The notes beneath the pieces were generated by a model that was not told the origin of the DNA, searched no databases, and saw nothing but the letters and a program-made list of their open reading frames with translations. A stretch of 20,075 bases of DNA from Lingula anatina. Lineage: Eukaryota > Brachiopoda > Lingulata > Lingulida > Lingulidae. Below are positions 1 through 10,337 of this stretch, in pieces. The stretch spans positions 10,154-30,228 of the forward strand of contig NW_019775730.1 in the NCBI RefSeq assembly GCF_001039355.2. The letters run 5' to 3'. The stretch's first letter is position 1, and each line of letters begins with the position of its first letter. The position numbers and the translations under genes are program-made.

Positions 1-2972
1 CTCCAGCCGTCGCCAAAAGTATGGGACTCTCGTCTACGGCCAGTTCAGCTGACAGGTTAGTGTTATCCCAGCCTCTCACTTTTGTCGGAAGTGATGGTAC
101 AACTCGCTATAATAAGCGCAAGTACGACCAAATGCCACGTACCCTTTACCTCTCTGGGCGTCTGAACGAGTTGAACAAGATGGCCTTCTTCAACTATCTG
201 TGGCTGTATAACAAATCCAAGGCGTTATCCATACAACACATTATCGCCACTTTTGCCTTGAATCCCGGGACCGAATCAAACCTGGTGAAAGGCGCTCTGC
301 AAGCATGCCAACCAGTGATACTCAAGAACATGAACAACATGGCCGCCGAACTTACGGGTCGACTTTTGACGTACTACGCATCCCACCCAAACATTCGCCA
401 CCTCATACAGCAGTGTGATGTAGAAGGTTTGCAGCATTCAGCTCTCGTGCCAGCTTTCCCTTATCATCAAGTACCCGGGGGTCCTCTGCAGCACACTCTC
501 GAATCCCCAACTCCACTCCAGTTTTTCCAGCTTCTGGGTAGCGACTCAAGATACCTTTTAGCCAAGGAGAGATCCAGTCAGAATATCCTTGTGTTTGATC
601 TTGCCACAGGGGAGTGGAAGTACGATATTCAAGCGTCAGCTGGAGACATGCATTTGACACCAGATGGCTCCATGATCGTCTTGCTGGACCACGTGACCGA
701 GATGTCAGTGAAGATTCACAGAAGCGATACAGGAAAATACGTAGGACAACTCATCCCCTTGAATCACACAACGGGGGAGACGAGTGAGAAGTACAAATTA
801 GGCAGGATGTCTCTGTCTAATGAATTCCTATGCATTATTGCCACGTTTGAAAAAAGCTACCTTTGTATCGCCAGCGTCAATGAATGCAAATTCATCGAAG
901 TGGTCAATTTGAATGGTAAAGCTAGCGTTTGTACAATCACGCCCGATTCTAGATTCGTCTTTACCAACTCTGCTGAGACTCTGATGTCATATGACTTGTT
1001 CACACTAGAACACGTGTGCAGCCTTCCACTTGAGCACCGACCGAACCACGTTGTTTTTACCAGAGAGGGCCACAGAGGGTTTGTGAGTAACCTGGAGGAG
1101 AATGTTATAACTGTGCTACATGCCAAAGAGGGATACGTCGATCTCACGTACAAGATATCCCTAACGGAGCTTCTGAAGGGAGATCAAATATCCGACCTCG
1201 TTGTTTCCCATAATGAGAAATATCTTCTTGTGAGAGGAAACAGCAATTTGGTCATATACGGCGTGAAGAATGAGAAGGTTCTTTCCTGCTTTGGTAGACC
1301 CTCCGACACACCAGTGCAGTTCAAACTACCACAGAGAAGCCTGACCGACCTGAACTTCACCCAAGCCAAGTTCTCCCAAGACGATCAGTACGTTCTAGCG
1401 ACCATCTTTAGAAATATCTACATCATCGATGTATTGTCGGGAAACTTGGTCACAAAACTGCAGTCTCCCATGGGAATTATCACGAGCCTGCTTTTGCCAG
1501 ACAAACGCAAGCAGATAGTGACACACATTGAGAACTCGGACGTCATCCACGTGTGGAACCTTGACGACGCAATCAAACACGTGGATACCCTGGATCGCCT
1601 CACCGGACGCATCCAGGAAGTTTTGGTCACCAAGGACAACACAGTGTCCTTTGTCCGTTGCCATAACAGCGATGAGGTCGGGGTCATCGACATGAGCACG
1701 GGTCAACTTTGTGACCTCTTGACCCACGAGAGTCCCTTGACTGGCTTAAGCATCACCACGGACGGGAGATACGCGTTTGTGTCGGTGCAGCCAAAACGAC
1801 CAGGGATCACTAATAAAATATGGCACATGGAAGAGCGGAAGATCATCCACGAATTTGGTGAGGTCGGGGGTTACAGCGTACCGCTGCACAATGTGAGCAC
1901 CATCATCAGTGTGTGCCAGAAAGAAATTAACTTCAAGGCTCCGTACTACATCAGCTTGTTCAAGTTTGAAGAAGACAGAGTTGTGGAAGTGCAGTGTGAT
2001 TTAACACTGAACTTTGTCCTCAGCAAACCATTCGTCACCAAAGAGGACAGGTACCTGATTGTTCTCACGGCGGATGAGTACAACGAGTATAAAGCAGAAT
2101 ACAACAGTCCCGCTATCTGTGCCTTTTCTCTTGAGAACGATTTCGCCGTGGCGTCTTACAGCCCTGCTGACCTTCGCTCATGCGTTAATGTTAAGCGCAT
2201 GCTGGATGTTCGTCCTCACGAAAGTAACCCTTATGCCGTCATTGTGCTGTACTCGTGCGCAGCAGAGGAGGATGAATACAACGGAGTATCCAGTGGCTAC
2301 ACGTCTGGAATCGGGTTCCTGATATTAGACGTATGCAGCGGAGCCGTCATCCACGTCTGTGACACATTCTTCCCACCAGATGTGGACTTGAGCAGAATCT
2401 TAATCAACCAAGACGTGACCCTCTGCATGGATGCCCAGTCCCACATCTACGATATTACCACAGGGTTTTGGAAATGTCAGCTGGTGCCCACAGGGACTTG
2501 TCCACAGAGGTTTGCGCTCAATGGAAAAGCTGTGATTTACTACGAAGATCAAGAGGTCTACGTGATCAGAGTTGAAGACGGCAAGGAAATCGCTCGGTGT
2601 GACGTCCACATGCCGATCACGTGTGTTGAAGTCTGCCATGACCAGAGAACGATTGTCATAGGCTGCAGCGACGGTGCGGTCTCGGCATACGTCCTCATTG
2701 ACGAGCGGTACGACAATGCCAAGGAGATCGTTAAGACCATCCCCAGTCGCCAGTTGCCACTTAGCACGGACATTGACGGACGAACTTCTAGATCATGGGA
2801 CAAGGTCGAAAGTTCGGCGCCCCAAACACCCATACGGCTTCCCTCAGCTCTTAGTCTTGGCCAAAGCGAGAAAGAGATGCTCAGAAAGATCAAACCTGTC
2901 GACAGAATACGACCCCAGTCTGACACTTTGATTTACCTCAATGCGAGGTCGAAGACGTGTTCCGTAATGTGA
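1..2972 (+). CDS. NACHT and WD-repeat (NWD-like) protein, C-terminal part, left-truncated
   Basis: The reading frame is open from the left edge to TGA at 2970-2972. The ATG at 21 is only the first Met in view, since in-frame codons before it (P-A-V-A-K-S) are also open, so the true start lies upstream. The N-terminal stretch (RYNKRKYDQMPRTL, SGRLNEL, FNYLWLYNKSKA; residues about 30-75 from the Met at 21) matches the helical segment that follows the NACHT ATPase in NWD1/NWD2-type proteins. From about residue 165 to 900 there are repeated WD40-like blades (for example LLGSDSRYLL, VIHVWNLDDA near 510, ITCVEVCHDQRTIVIGCSDG near 865), probably two propellers. A basic Ser/Pro-rich tail follows from about 905 and ends in CSVM, a CAAX box. 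Such proteins are thought to be STAND-type scaffolds; the partner is unknown. About 2.95 kb without an intron is a long terminal exon. Family assignment is from recognition, not alignment. The choice between NWD1 and NWD2 is open. Confidence 0.88.
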   Translation, partial: PAVAKSMGLSSTASSADRLVLSQPLTFVGSDGTTRYNKRKYDQMPRTLYLSGRLNELNKMAFFNYLWLYNKSKALSIQHIIATFALNPGTESNLVKGALQACQPVILKNMNNMAAELTGRLLTYYASHPNIRHLIQQCDVEGLQHSALVPAFPYHQVPGGPLQHTLESPTPLQFFQLLGSDSRYLLAKERSSQNILVFDLATGEWKYDIQASAGDMHLTPDGSMIVLLDHVTEMSVKIHRSDTGKYVGQLIPLNHTTGETSEKYKLGRMSLSNEFLCIIATFEKSYLCIASVNECKFIEVVNLNGKASVCTITPDSRFVFTNSAETLMSYDLFTLEHVCSLPLEHRPNHVVFTREGHRGFVSNLEENVITVLHAKEGYVDLTYKISLTELLKGDQISDLVVSHNEKYLLVRGNSNLVIYGVKNEKVLSCFGRPSDTPVQFKLPQRSLTDLNFTQAKFSQDDQYVLATIFRNIYIIDVLSGNLVTKLQSPMGIITSLLLPDKRKQIVTHIENSDVIHVWNLDDAIKHVDTLDRLTGRIQEVLVTKDNTVSFVRCHNSDEVGVIDMSTGQLCDLLTHESPLTGLSITTDGRYAFVSVQPKRPGITNKIWHMEERKIIHEFGEVGGYSVPLHNVSTIISVCQKEINFKAPYYISLFKFEEDRVVEVQCDLTLNFVLSKPFVTKEDRYLIVLTADEYNEYKAEYNSPAICAFSLENDFAVASYSPADLRSCVNVKRMLDVRPHESNPYAVIVLYSCAAEEDEYNGVSSGYTSGIGFLILDVCSGAVIHVCDTFFPPDVDLSRILINQDVTLCMDAQSHIYDITTGFWKCQLVPTGTCPQRFALNGKAVIYYEDQEVYVIRVEDGKEIARCDVHMPITCVEVCHDQRTIVIGCSDGAVSAYVLIDERYDNAKEIVKTIPSRQLPLSTDIDGRTSRSWDKVESSAPQTPIRLPSALSLGQSEKEMLRKIKPVDRIRPQSDTLIYLNARSKTCSVM

Positions 2973-3250
2973 CTGCAAGAGTGCCATTAAATAACTTATG
3001 CAGGATATCTTTAATGACTTGTCAAACAGTCAGATTAACAAAAAATCTTGTGCGATTTTTGTGTACTGCTCTGGAGATATACGTATAATTTAACTCTTAT
3101 TTGAATTGTATATTTATTGTAAATAATGTAAAGTTTTTTGGTGGTTTTGATACCTTGAGAATCCTCTGTACGCAGCATTTATTGGCAGCGTGTGAATGCT
3201 ATTTGTGTTACATAGGCCAGACCCGATAGTAAACACATCATGCTTTCTGA
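2973..3250 (+). other. Probable 3' untranslated region of the NWD-like gene
   Basis: AT-rich sequence directly after the stop codon, with no open frame of interest. An ATTAAA variant poly(A) signal lies at 2986-2991, only 14 nt after the stop. The next canonical AATAAA hexamers on this strand are at 3895-3900 and 3957-3962. The 3' end therefore cannot be fixed from sequence; the UTR could be about 40 nt or about 1 kb long. Confidence 0.45.
2986..2991 (+). terminator. ATTAAA poly(A) signal variant
   Basis: ATTAAA lies 14 nt downstream of the NWD-like stop codon. It is the closest poly(A)-type hexamer, but such hexamers are common in AT-rich DNA and this one would give a very short UTR. Confidence 0.25.
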
Positions 3251-3272
3251 TATTATATATATATATATATAA
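3251..3272. repeat. (TA)n microsatellite
   Basis: About 22 bp of uninterrupted alternating T and A, about 280 bp after the NWD-like stop codon. Confidence 0.9.
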
Positions 3273-3388
3273 TCGTTGCTAAACGAGACTGAGAGATGAC
3301 TATATTTATGTTTTTTACCTAGACACGTTCAACCGCCAGTGGTTCGTAGTGTTTTACTGTCATATTTTAAAGGTCCCTGAAAAGCGAG

Positions 3389-3420
3389 GTACATGTACAT
3401 GTACAACTTTAATTAAAGTT
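3389..3420. repeat. Two abutting perfect 16-bp palindromes
   Basis: GTACATGTACATGTAC (3389-3404) is its own reverse complement. It is followed with no spacer by AACTTTAATTAAAGTT (3405-3420), also a perfect palindrome. Together they give 32 bp of contiguous dyad symmetry, which could extrude as two small cruciforms or bind dimeric proteins. No function is known. Confidence 0.9.
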
Positions 3421-5400
3421 ATGACGGTTATTATCTCAGCATTCACTTTAAAATTTAAACTTTAGAAAGAACCACAAAATTACTTAACAATGGCCCGTCC
3501 TATTGTAACCTTCAAATATAGAATTTAAAAACCACGAAACGCAAATGGTTACCTGTTCCGATATTAGATGATGTCCAACGATTTCCATTGGGCGGCATCA
3601 TGCTATATTTATTGATTTTGCATCTTGAGAAATACAACAAAGCAAAATGAAACGTGTCGTTTTAATTGAGAAAAATGCATGTGGTTACAGAGAATTAACG
3701 TTTATCCGAGGAAGCTCTTTATCTTTATCAATTTAGAGATGGCGATATTCTACGTTGAAAAGAGATCTATTTGTTAGTTGACACCACGAAACAAACGTGT
3801 AAAAGGTGAATCTACGCCTTTTCTCGGCTCCAAGAAATTATTATAAAGTTGCCTTCGTACAACTAAATGTTGAATTTAATGCCAAAAAATTTAAAATAAA
3901 ACTAGAGAGAGGTCTTACATGTATGTATAAGCCAACCGCTAAAGCTTCACATATTAAATAAAATTGTAAGTACGTGCCCTCTTGAAGTGAAATTACGAAC
4001 TCTCAAAACGTTAACAGGTCTTGGTACAGTAAGGGTCAGGCATATTAATCAATCAATAAGAAAAGAAATGATAAGTGGAAAACAAAAAGGCAATATTGTT
4101 ACGGTTAAACTCATGTCCAACGTCTATGTATTACTCGAGTGTTAGCCTTAGGCTTTTTCATTGCAGATAAGAAACCTAATAGATTCAATACAGTTTTTTT
4201 CTACCCGTATATCATTTAAAAGAACAGAATAACGGGCAGTTATTGTTAGTGATATATGATACATCCTTCATCCCAAGGTGGCCATCGACTATTACCTCAA
4301 TTATGGTGTCAGGGTAACGCTCAAGACTGCTTTTTAAAGACTCCTGAGCGCCCAAACAGGAAGTGTTCATGGCATAATAAACTAGAATGGACATTACAGA
4401 GTGCGTTAAATGGATAAAAGTGTTCCAATAATGATATATACCAGCCCAATGGAATTGGAAGGAAGCAAATTTACACGCTCCTCCCCCGGGAGAAGAAATA
4501 CATTAATTCGTCTGGTACGGTAACATTTGGAGGCGTAAAATAAGAAAAACCGTCTCGATAAATTCTCGACACGCACTGAATATAATGTATTAGAGTAAGT
4601 ACTAAGGCGGCTTAAGGGTTCCCTGTGGAACATTATCGGATATGGAATGCATCGTTGGTGAAAATGTAGTCTAATTTTGGCAAATTGGCAATATTTTGTC
4701 TGCACCTCTTTCATTAATTAATATGTAATTACTATGCTACATGCTTAGCGGAAGGTCGCGCCAATACGGCTGCCTTTCCACGACCATTCATTACTCATTC
4801 AGTTTTTTACACAGTGAGGTAAGGACTCTAATGTGTGCGACCTGATGAATTTGCGTTAATGTTTGCCGTGTTTTTACGAGGCATTGGTTTCATTGCTAGA
4901 CATGTATCTTAGGGCAATAGGCATTGTGCCTCTAACAATCAAGACAAATGTGTTGGCACCATTTGACCGATAATTGGTTATTGAGTATTTCGGATGTAAT
5001 TTCTAAATGAACCTTTGTAGGTGTCCATAAACTTCCAAACCATCCATTTAGAGTGTAACAGAACAATTGTGACAAATTAGTAGCATTTTTATTTATTCTA
5101 AAATGATGTATAAAATGCATAACTACCGGTAGGCAGCCCTAATGATGATTACTTTATCGACTCTGGTAGTCTTATCATTTTTATGTAATGTGTTTTTCTA
5201 CGAACCAATAATTCAAATCGATGTACATTTGAAAACCGCTAACCGAAGTGAGAGAACTATTATGTAATGCAATATCCTAATAGACAAAGAACTGATGTGC
5301 AGTTAGTGGTGGATAAGTAAAAAGATAGCCGTCTTAAAATATAAACGTGTCTGTGCTCTGTTGTAAGTTGATAAAATGGTCATATTATCCCTCTTAAAGC
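3421..5400. other. AT-rich noncoding DNA, no gene seen
   Basis: Stop codons are frequent in all six frames. The longest minus-strand frame (4406-4714, 102 codons) has no domain, low complexity bias or family resemblance that I recognise. Besides the two AATAAA hexamers near 3900-3960 I see no structured element. Confidence 0.6.
3957..3962 (+). terminator. AATAAA poly(A) signal candidate (distal)
   Basis: Canonical AATAAA preceded by an overlapping ATTAAA (3953-3958). It could end a roughly 1-kb 3' UTR of the NWD-like gene; another AATAAA is at 3895-3900. Hexamer match only. Confidence 0.25.
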
Positions 5401-5424
5401 AAAAAAAAAAAAAAAAAAAAAAAA
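5401..5424. repeat. Poly(A) tract, 24 bp
   Basis: Uninterrupted run of 24 A. It could be the tail of an old retroposed insertion, but I found no flanking target-site duplication and no Pol III box upstream, so it is called only as a homopolymer. Confidence 0.9.
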
Positions 5425-6836
5425 GGTGACCCACAGCTTTGTGACGCTGACGAAACTGAAAACACCTCACTGGTATGACTTTTTTGTTCCGAAAAGAATC
5501 ATACAATCATTTATTAATTAACATCTTGTTCGCTCTCTATTATTTTTTGTTTGTTTGTTTTTCGTTAATGGCAAATACCAGCAGTGATTACTGCAAGATA
5601 TTATGAATAAGCAAAGGTTATGAAATACTGGCACCTTCGCTGCTAAATCTGTCACTGCACTGTATATAAACCAGACCGTTCACTACACTGAAGTTGTAAG
5701 GAATGTGTTCGTGTGTGGATTTGTACATGTATGTACGTCTCCCGGGTGTGTGTGACAGAGAGAGAGTGTATAGTGAGCATGTGAGTATGTGTATGTGCCA
5801 AACATGCTTGCTTGACTGCTCACTCGTGGCATGTGAGCTCTGTTCGCTTCGAGACTAGAAAAATAGTGATCATATAACCCCAAAGCTATATATTATTATA
5901 GTACCTTCTCTTATAAAAAGGGTTTCAAGTTCATGGACACAAGCCAAGGAGGACGTTGTTGGATTTTCAGGCCATACTCCAGTTAAGTATCCAAAACATC
6001 ATCAGAATCTTTGTTCGACATCATTTCATATTAAGATGCATATTACACGCTCATCAGCACACTGACATTCACACTCCATTCATTCATTCATTCATGCTTG
6101 TCTCGATTAACATGGCCAAGCAAGTTTATCTGATGGCCGGCCCGTCAATATAAGGTTAGACGTTGTAAATGGGCCAGTAGAAAGAGTTTTAAGAGTTCGG
6201 AGTTCATGGTTTAGTTGAATAATTCATGTACCAGTAATGTTCTTGTAAATATCACCATAATAACGGAAAATCCTCTTGATTTCCACTTGATGTCAGCACC
6301 TAGTCGCCCGCAGCAGAAATTTTCATGGCATGTCTTTCATGTTGAAAGTGCTATTTCGAAAGACTTTCTACCTCGGGAAATGGACGTCCATTCCTTCGCT
6401 TGCGATCATTGTTAATAAACCATATGGTTGCACGGAATTCGCTCCTGTCTATTATATTATTGTCTGAAAAAAAATCAAGAAATACACTTTTTATCGACAT
6501 CCCAATACATACAAGCACACAAAATTACAGTACAGTTTACATAACGGACATTTACAAACATCAATACAACTATTAGTACACAGCGACTACATGCAGTACA
6601 TTACAAATCAATAAATTTTTACACTTTAAGACAAACAAACAAAGGAAAATAAAGTTTCACTAAGTATGCAGAAGCAACGGACTAGACTCATCGAAACAGT
6701 GCACATAGCATAGCATTTCACATTAAAATAAGATACAGCATACAATTTAAGCAACTAAGACATCCAAAAACATATGACGCATATAAAACAAATTCAAAAT
6801 TTGAATTTATCAGTAGCCAAATTTCCCTTCAAACAC
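5425..6836. other. Noncoding DNA with short tandem repeats
   Basis: It contains a GTTT run near 5545-5562 and a CATT run near 6076-6095. Frames here are short, and those near 5683-5883 and 5956-6153 are biased by CA/GT-rich sequence. From about 6480 to 6830 the plus strand is A-rich and T-poor in runs, so the minus strand reads as T-rich. That would suit sequence downstream of the minus-strand candidate gene ending near 6830. Confidence 0.5.
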
Positions 6837-6842
6837 TTTATT
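6837..6842 (-). terminator. AATAAA poly(A) signal for the minus-strand candidate gene
   Basis: TTTATT on the plus strand reads AATAAA on the minus strand, about 210 nt after the TAA stop of the candidate terminal exon at 7054-7253. An ATTAAA variant lies closer, near 7032-7037. Placement fits a short 3' UTR but rests on the hexamer alone. Confidence 0.3.
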
Positions 6843-7053
6843 CTTTAGATGTAAAAATTCAATTCCATAATATCAAAATTCGCCCAGGGCTCTATTTTTA
6901 TAATTTGGGAACATAATACACGCTTTAATGATTGATACTCTAAAGTGATAAGAAAACCTCGATACATCGTGAACAACTTGTATATACTTGTAAAGACTTT
7001 TGAAAAATTAACCATACTGTCTATTTTCTTATTTAATCAAATACCATTACATT

Positions 7054-7253
7054 TTACGAGGTTTTACGAATACAAATTACCAAAGAAAATAAAATATGCC
7101 TACTATCTAAGTCGAAAAAGTCGAACATGCTATCAGCAATACTTTCCCTTTCGCTTTCGGAGGGATGCCTTTGATTGCCATGGAAAAATCGATTAATTAT
7201 CACAATTAAATTGTCCAACGTGGTCCTTCTATTTGGTTCCGCTAATTCAGGAT
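7054..7253 (-). CDS. Candidate terminal coding exon of a small secreted protein
   Basis: On the minus strand a pyrimidine-rich tract ends in TTTTAG immediately before ATCCTGAATTAG, a good 3' splice site (AG at 7255-7254). The exon needs one preceding base. G plus AT gives Asp, and the signal-peptide exon at 13187-13309 ends with exactly one spare G, so the phases agree. The frame then reads DPELAEPNRRTTLDNL, continues through INRFFHGNQRH and DSMFDFFDLDSRH, and stops at TAA (7056-7054). There is one Arg-Arg pair and a single late Cys, so no disulfide pattern and no amidated repeat that I can name. A possible donor (TTG followed by GTAATT) inside the last third means the exon could splice on. 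Product not recognised; the join is inference. Confidence 0.33.
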
Positions 7254-7363
7254 CTAAAACAATAAAAAGGAAAAATACTTGTCTCGTTGTCTTTGTAAGA
7301 TGCACATGGCAGTGGGTCCAACATTTCTTCAACATTTACAAATAAAGAAATAGATAAATTTGA

Positions 7364-7400
7364 CCTCCCCCCCCCCTCCCCCCCCACCACCACCACCACC
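7364..7400. repeat. C-rich tract plus (ACC)5
   Basis: A C-tract interrupted by single T (7364-7385) runs directly into five ACC units (7386-7400). Confidence 0.9.
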
Positions 7401-8380
7401 AGAGAATATAACTGTGTGGCACTCAGCTATTCCGCCTGGCGATTATAATTACAGCAGTTGGTCGATATAAAAGTCTGCGTGTGAACGATTACCAAACGTT
7501 TATGAATTTTACATTTTTGCTCCGTTGTCTATACATGTATACTTATAAACTATTTATCATTGGTAGTCATCAAAAAGTGGCATAAAAATACAAAATCACG
7601 TGTCAGGTATGAGGCACAATATGTATTATCGGTTGTCCTTATCATCTGATAGCCGGGTGTGGACATTTCTGTCCCTTCAGGGACATGTTAAGCGTGTTTC
7701 TAGTTCTAGGTTTCTTCGCTCTAAATAGATGCAAGAACCTGCTCAGTGATGTCAATAATATAAGGAAAGAAAAAGCATATTGTTTTCTTTTTTATCAAGT
7801 AATTTGCCTTAGCAATAATCAAAACAGCAAAGTTGTGCCATCAAGCAATTACTGTGAAAGGTAAAATATTAGAAGACAAGATTAAATGCTATTTCACATT
7901 CGAAATTGCTTCATAGACCCAGTTTTCACGACGAAACATTGCACTTGGTGACATAATACGGCTCCTGATGTCCAAAAATTTTGGTATGAAGCTTATTCAT
8001 ATTTAATATAAGTGTCCATGTAATTGTTAATAGATTGTGACATTGATAATGGTCTTGCATTGACTGAATGACCCTATTAATGTAGCGCTAAGATGATTGA
8101 GGGATGAAAATACGATATTAGTCTGGATTGTTTTCCAGTAGTCAGTTTTCCGAGTTTTATCTAAAAACGACAACCATGGGTTGATTCAGGATCTTGAACT
8201 TCACAAAAATTTCGTGGAGACGATCTTCCAGAGCATTCCACTCCATTTTTTTTATTATTTAAATTACAGCACCAACATATATAAGCACATTTTTGTTGCA
8301 GTCCCATTCAAATTATGGTTATACTATATCGATCAATGGGTGTGTGATAAAAATGAATGCAATACATGCAGGTCATGTAC

Positions 8381-8420
8381 CAGGTGCGGATCCAGAAAGC
8401 GCGCGCGCGCGTGTGTGTGC
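8381..8420. repeat. Lone hAT-like terminus followed by (CG)n(TG)n
   Basis: CAGGTGCGGATCCAG at 8381-8395 matches the left terminus of the MITE at 10338 (CAGGGGCGGATCCAG) at 14 of 15 bases. It is followed by alternating GC and then GT repeats (8399-8420), a Z-DNA-prone tract. No partner terminus with the inverted motif was found nearby, so this is probably a decayed or truncated element end. Confidence 0.5.
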
Positions 8421-8926
8421 CCTTAATAGTGCAATCTACAGCATTTGAACATGGGATATGTTAATGGAGGGCAAACCTGGATCGACAATTATGCTTGCCT
8501 TCCCTCCTTCCCGAATCTGCCATTGAGTGTTTACAAAGTTAGTTATCCTTCATCTTTTAGATAAAGCTAAATTGGCATCCATTTATAGAGGTCGTATTGG
8601 GATCAATTCATTTAAGTGTTTGCCAGTTGCCGTAGATCAAACGAAAAAGCTTTGATATGGGTTTCAGAGCTACTTTATTCCTCACTATTACTCTTGAACA
8701 ATGGGTTAGTTTTTCCCCGAGATGTCTTGTTATTAGACAAATGTCATCAAGGGAAGTATCCAACAGAGGTTTGTATTTTTTTATTTGTTATTGAATGTTA
8801 GGTTTGACTCACAGTTTAGGTGCATTGTCAAAACATTGGAATACGGCATGCTTTAGGCCTTACCATTCAATATCATACCGTGCAAACTCAACTGAGAAGC
8901 CAACCTCGGCAACATGCACTTAGGCA

Positions 8927-8939
8927 GGGGGGGGGGGGG
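8927..8939. repeat. G13 homopolymer
   Basis: Run of 13 G followed by TAAGGGGGGATC. Length is likely unreliable in the assembly. Confidence 0.85.
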
Positions 8940-9389
8940 TAAGGGGGGATCGAACAAACCACTTTTTAGGCTGGGATAAGGTCCGCTCTGATTAAAATTT
9001 GATCTAGGTTCTATGGGGCTTCATGGGTTTTGCGGTAAGAAGGTCAATTTTTTGCCAAAAAAGTACCCTCTTTGAACTTGTTGGCTACACGCCTGGGTAC
9101 CTAAATTTGAAGTTTTTTTCATTATCCATCTGGTAATCGTACGAGTTATGCAAAATGTTAGCTTTAAAAACCTTCACGTGATTTGGTTAATACAGAAAAA
9201 CGGAAAATTACACTCACAAAACAAACATGGAACCGATGCGTGTACATGACGTTTAAACTTGCATGTCGAGTGTCCTTGTTCATTCAACGGATTTACTGAT
9301 ACTTACTGATACACAAAAACGTATATTTACACCTGTGGAAAGAAGGGCAGCGTCGTGAACGTTTGTAGTAGACTCAAATTTAGACTAAA

Positions 9390-9412
9390 TTCTTATTTAG
9401 ATTAAATAAGAA
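9390..9412. repeat. Perfect 10-bp hairpin with 3-nt loop
   Basis: TTCTTATTTA, then GAT, then TAAATAAGAA: a perfect inverted repeat in AT-rich DNA. It is not followed by a T-run on either strand and lies in a presumed intron; no role can be assigned. Confidence 0.8.
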
Positions 9413-10337
9413 ACATAATAGATATGTGGTTGGTTGCATCTTTTTAAAATAAGTCCCCATATTCAAATTTCAGGTCGGTTTCTTGACCAGTTATAAAAAA
9501 AAACGTCATAAGTTCAAACTTAATATAAAAGTATTTATTCACTGCTGTTAGGAGCCAAATCAGAAGTACATGTACATTATATAGTCCGTACTTTTAGAAT
9601 TGTGATGGCAAAGCATCATCTGAAGAAAAATTAAGTTACACGGAAGATTTCCTCGCTCATTTGATTTACATAATCGTCTTCATGTCACTGATGAAGTACA
9701 GGCTACAGACAACCTACGGCGAATACAAGGAACAAATCCATTCCATTGACATAAAGGAAACCACTTTATTAAGCTACAGCAAATGCGTATGCAGTTGACT
9801 GACTGGAGTATTAGGACTAATAGCGTTTGCCATAATGGTTGTACCCTAAGGAAGTTCAAACGTTACTGAGCAGATCATATTATTATAAGCCGAGTCGCCC
9901 AACTATTCCTAAAGTACGTGTATCTGTAACCACACGGGAATTGAGGCAGGAAAGGTTACACGGGTAAGCGCATCTTTGCAACCCCACAAATGAATTTGGT
10001 GCAAAATTGTTTGTAAATGATAACTTTTGCTGAATCACAACATCATAATATTTAGGATGATGAGTCGTATCGATTATTTGAGATATATATACTTTTAACA
10101 CTGAAGTCAGGCACAAATGTGTTAAACTGTTCAAATAATTAGGACAATTAATTAGTAGGATCACAGTGTATGCAATGAAAGCAGCCCTGTTTGGCCAAAT
10201 CTCGAACAACCAATATTCTGTGTTGCCTCTCTTCTTGATATGAATGGGACTATGAAGGTTTGTGGTAATCTGGGATGGAGGAGCCGTAAAGTATGATTAC
10301 TTCTAGTTCGGTGGTGGGGTAGGTTACATTCCCAATA

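Noticed and set aside
2558-2926. 122-codon frame on the minus strand, opposite the NWD-like exon
   Set aside because: It overlaps the well-supported coding frame on the other strand and has no family resemblance; a shadow of coding composition. The same applies to the other antisense frames at 403-660, 857-1153, 1184-1369, 1395-1727 and 2400-2639.
3369-3383. AAGGTCCCTGAAAA, the inverse of TTTTCAGGGACC near 20047
   Set aside because: A 12-bp inverted match 16.7 kb apart without other shared sequence is compatible with chance or an unrelated MITE terminus; no element body could be defined.
4406-4714. 102-codon minus-strand frame
   Set aside because: Length is within chance for this window, it lacks splice or promoter context that I can support, and the protein matches nothing recognised.
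5401-5424. A24 tract as a retroposon tail
   Set aside because: No flanking duplication, no coding or tRNA-like body upstream; left as a homopolymer.
8943-8961. Minus-strand GTTCGATCC resembling a Pol III B box (tRNA or SINE)
   Set aside because: No A box at suitable distance, no cloverleaf, and the site borders a G13 run; likely chance.
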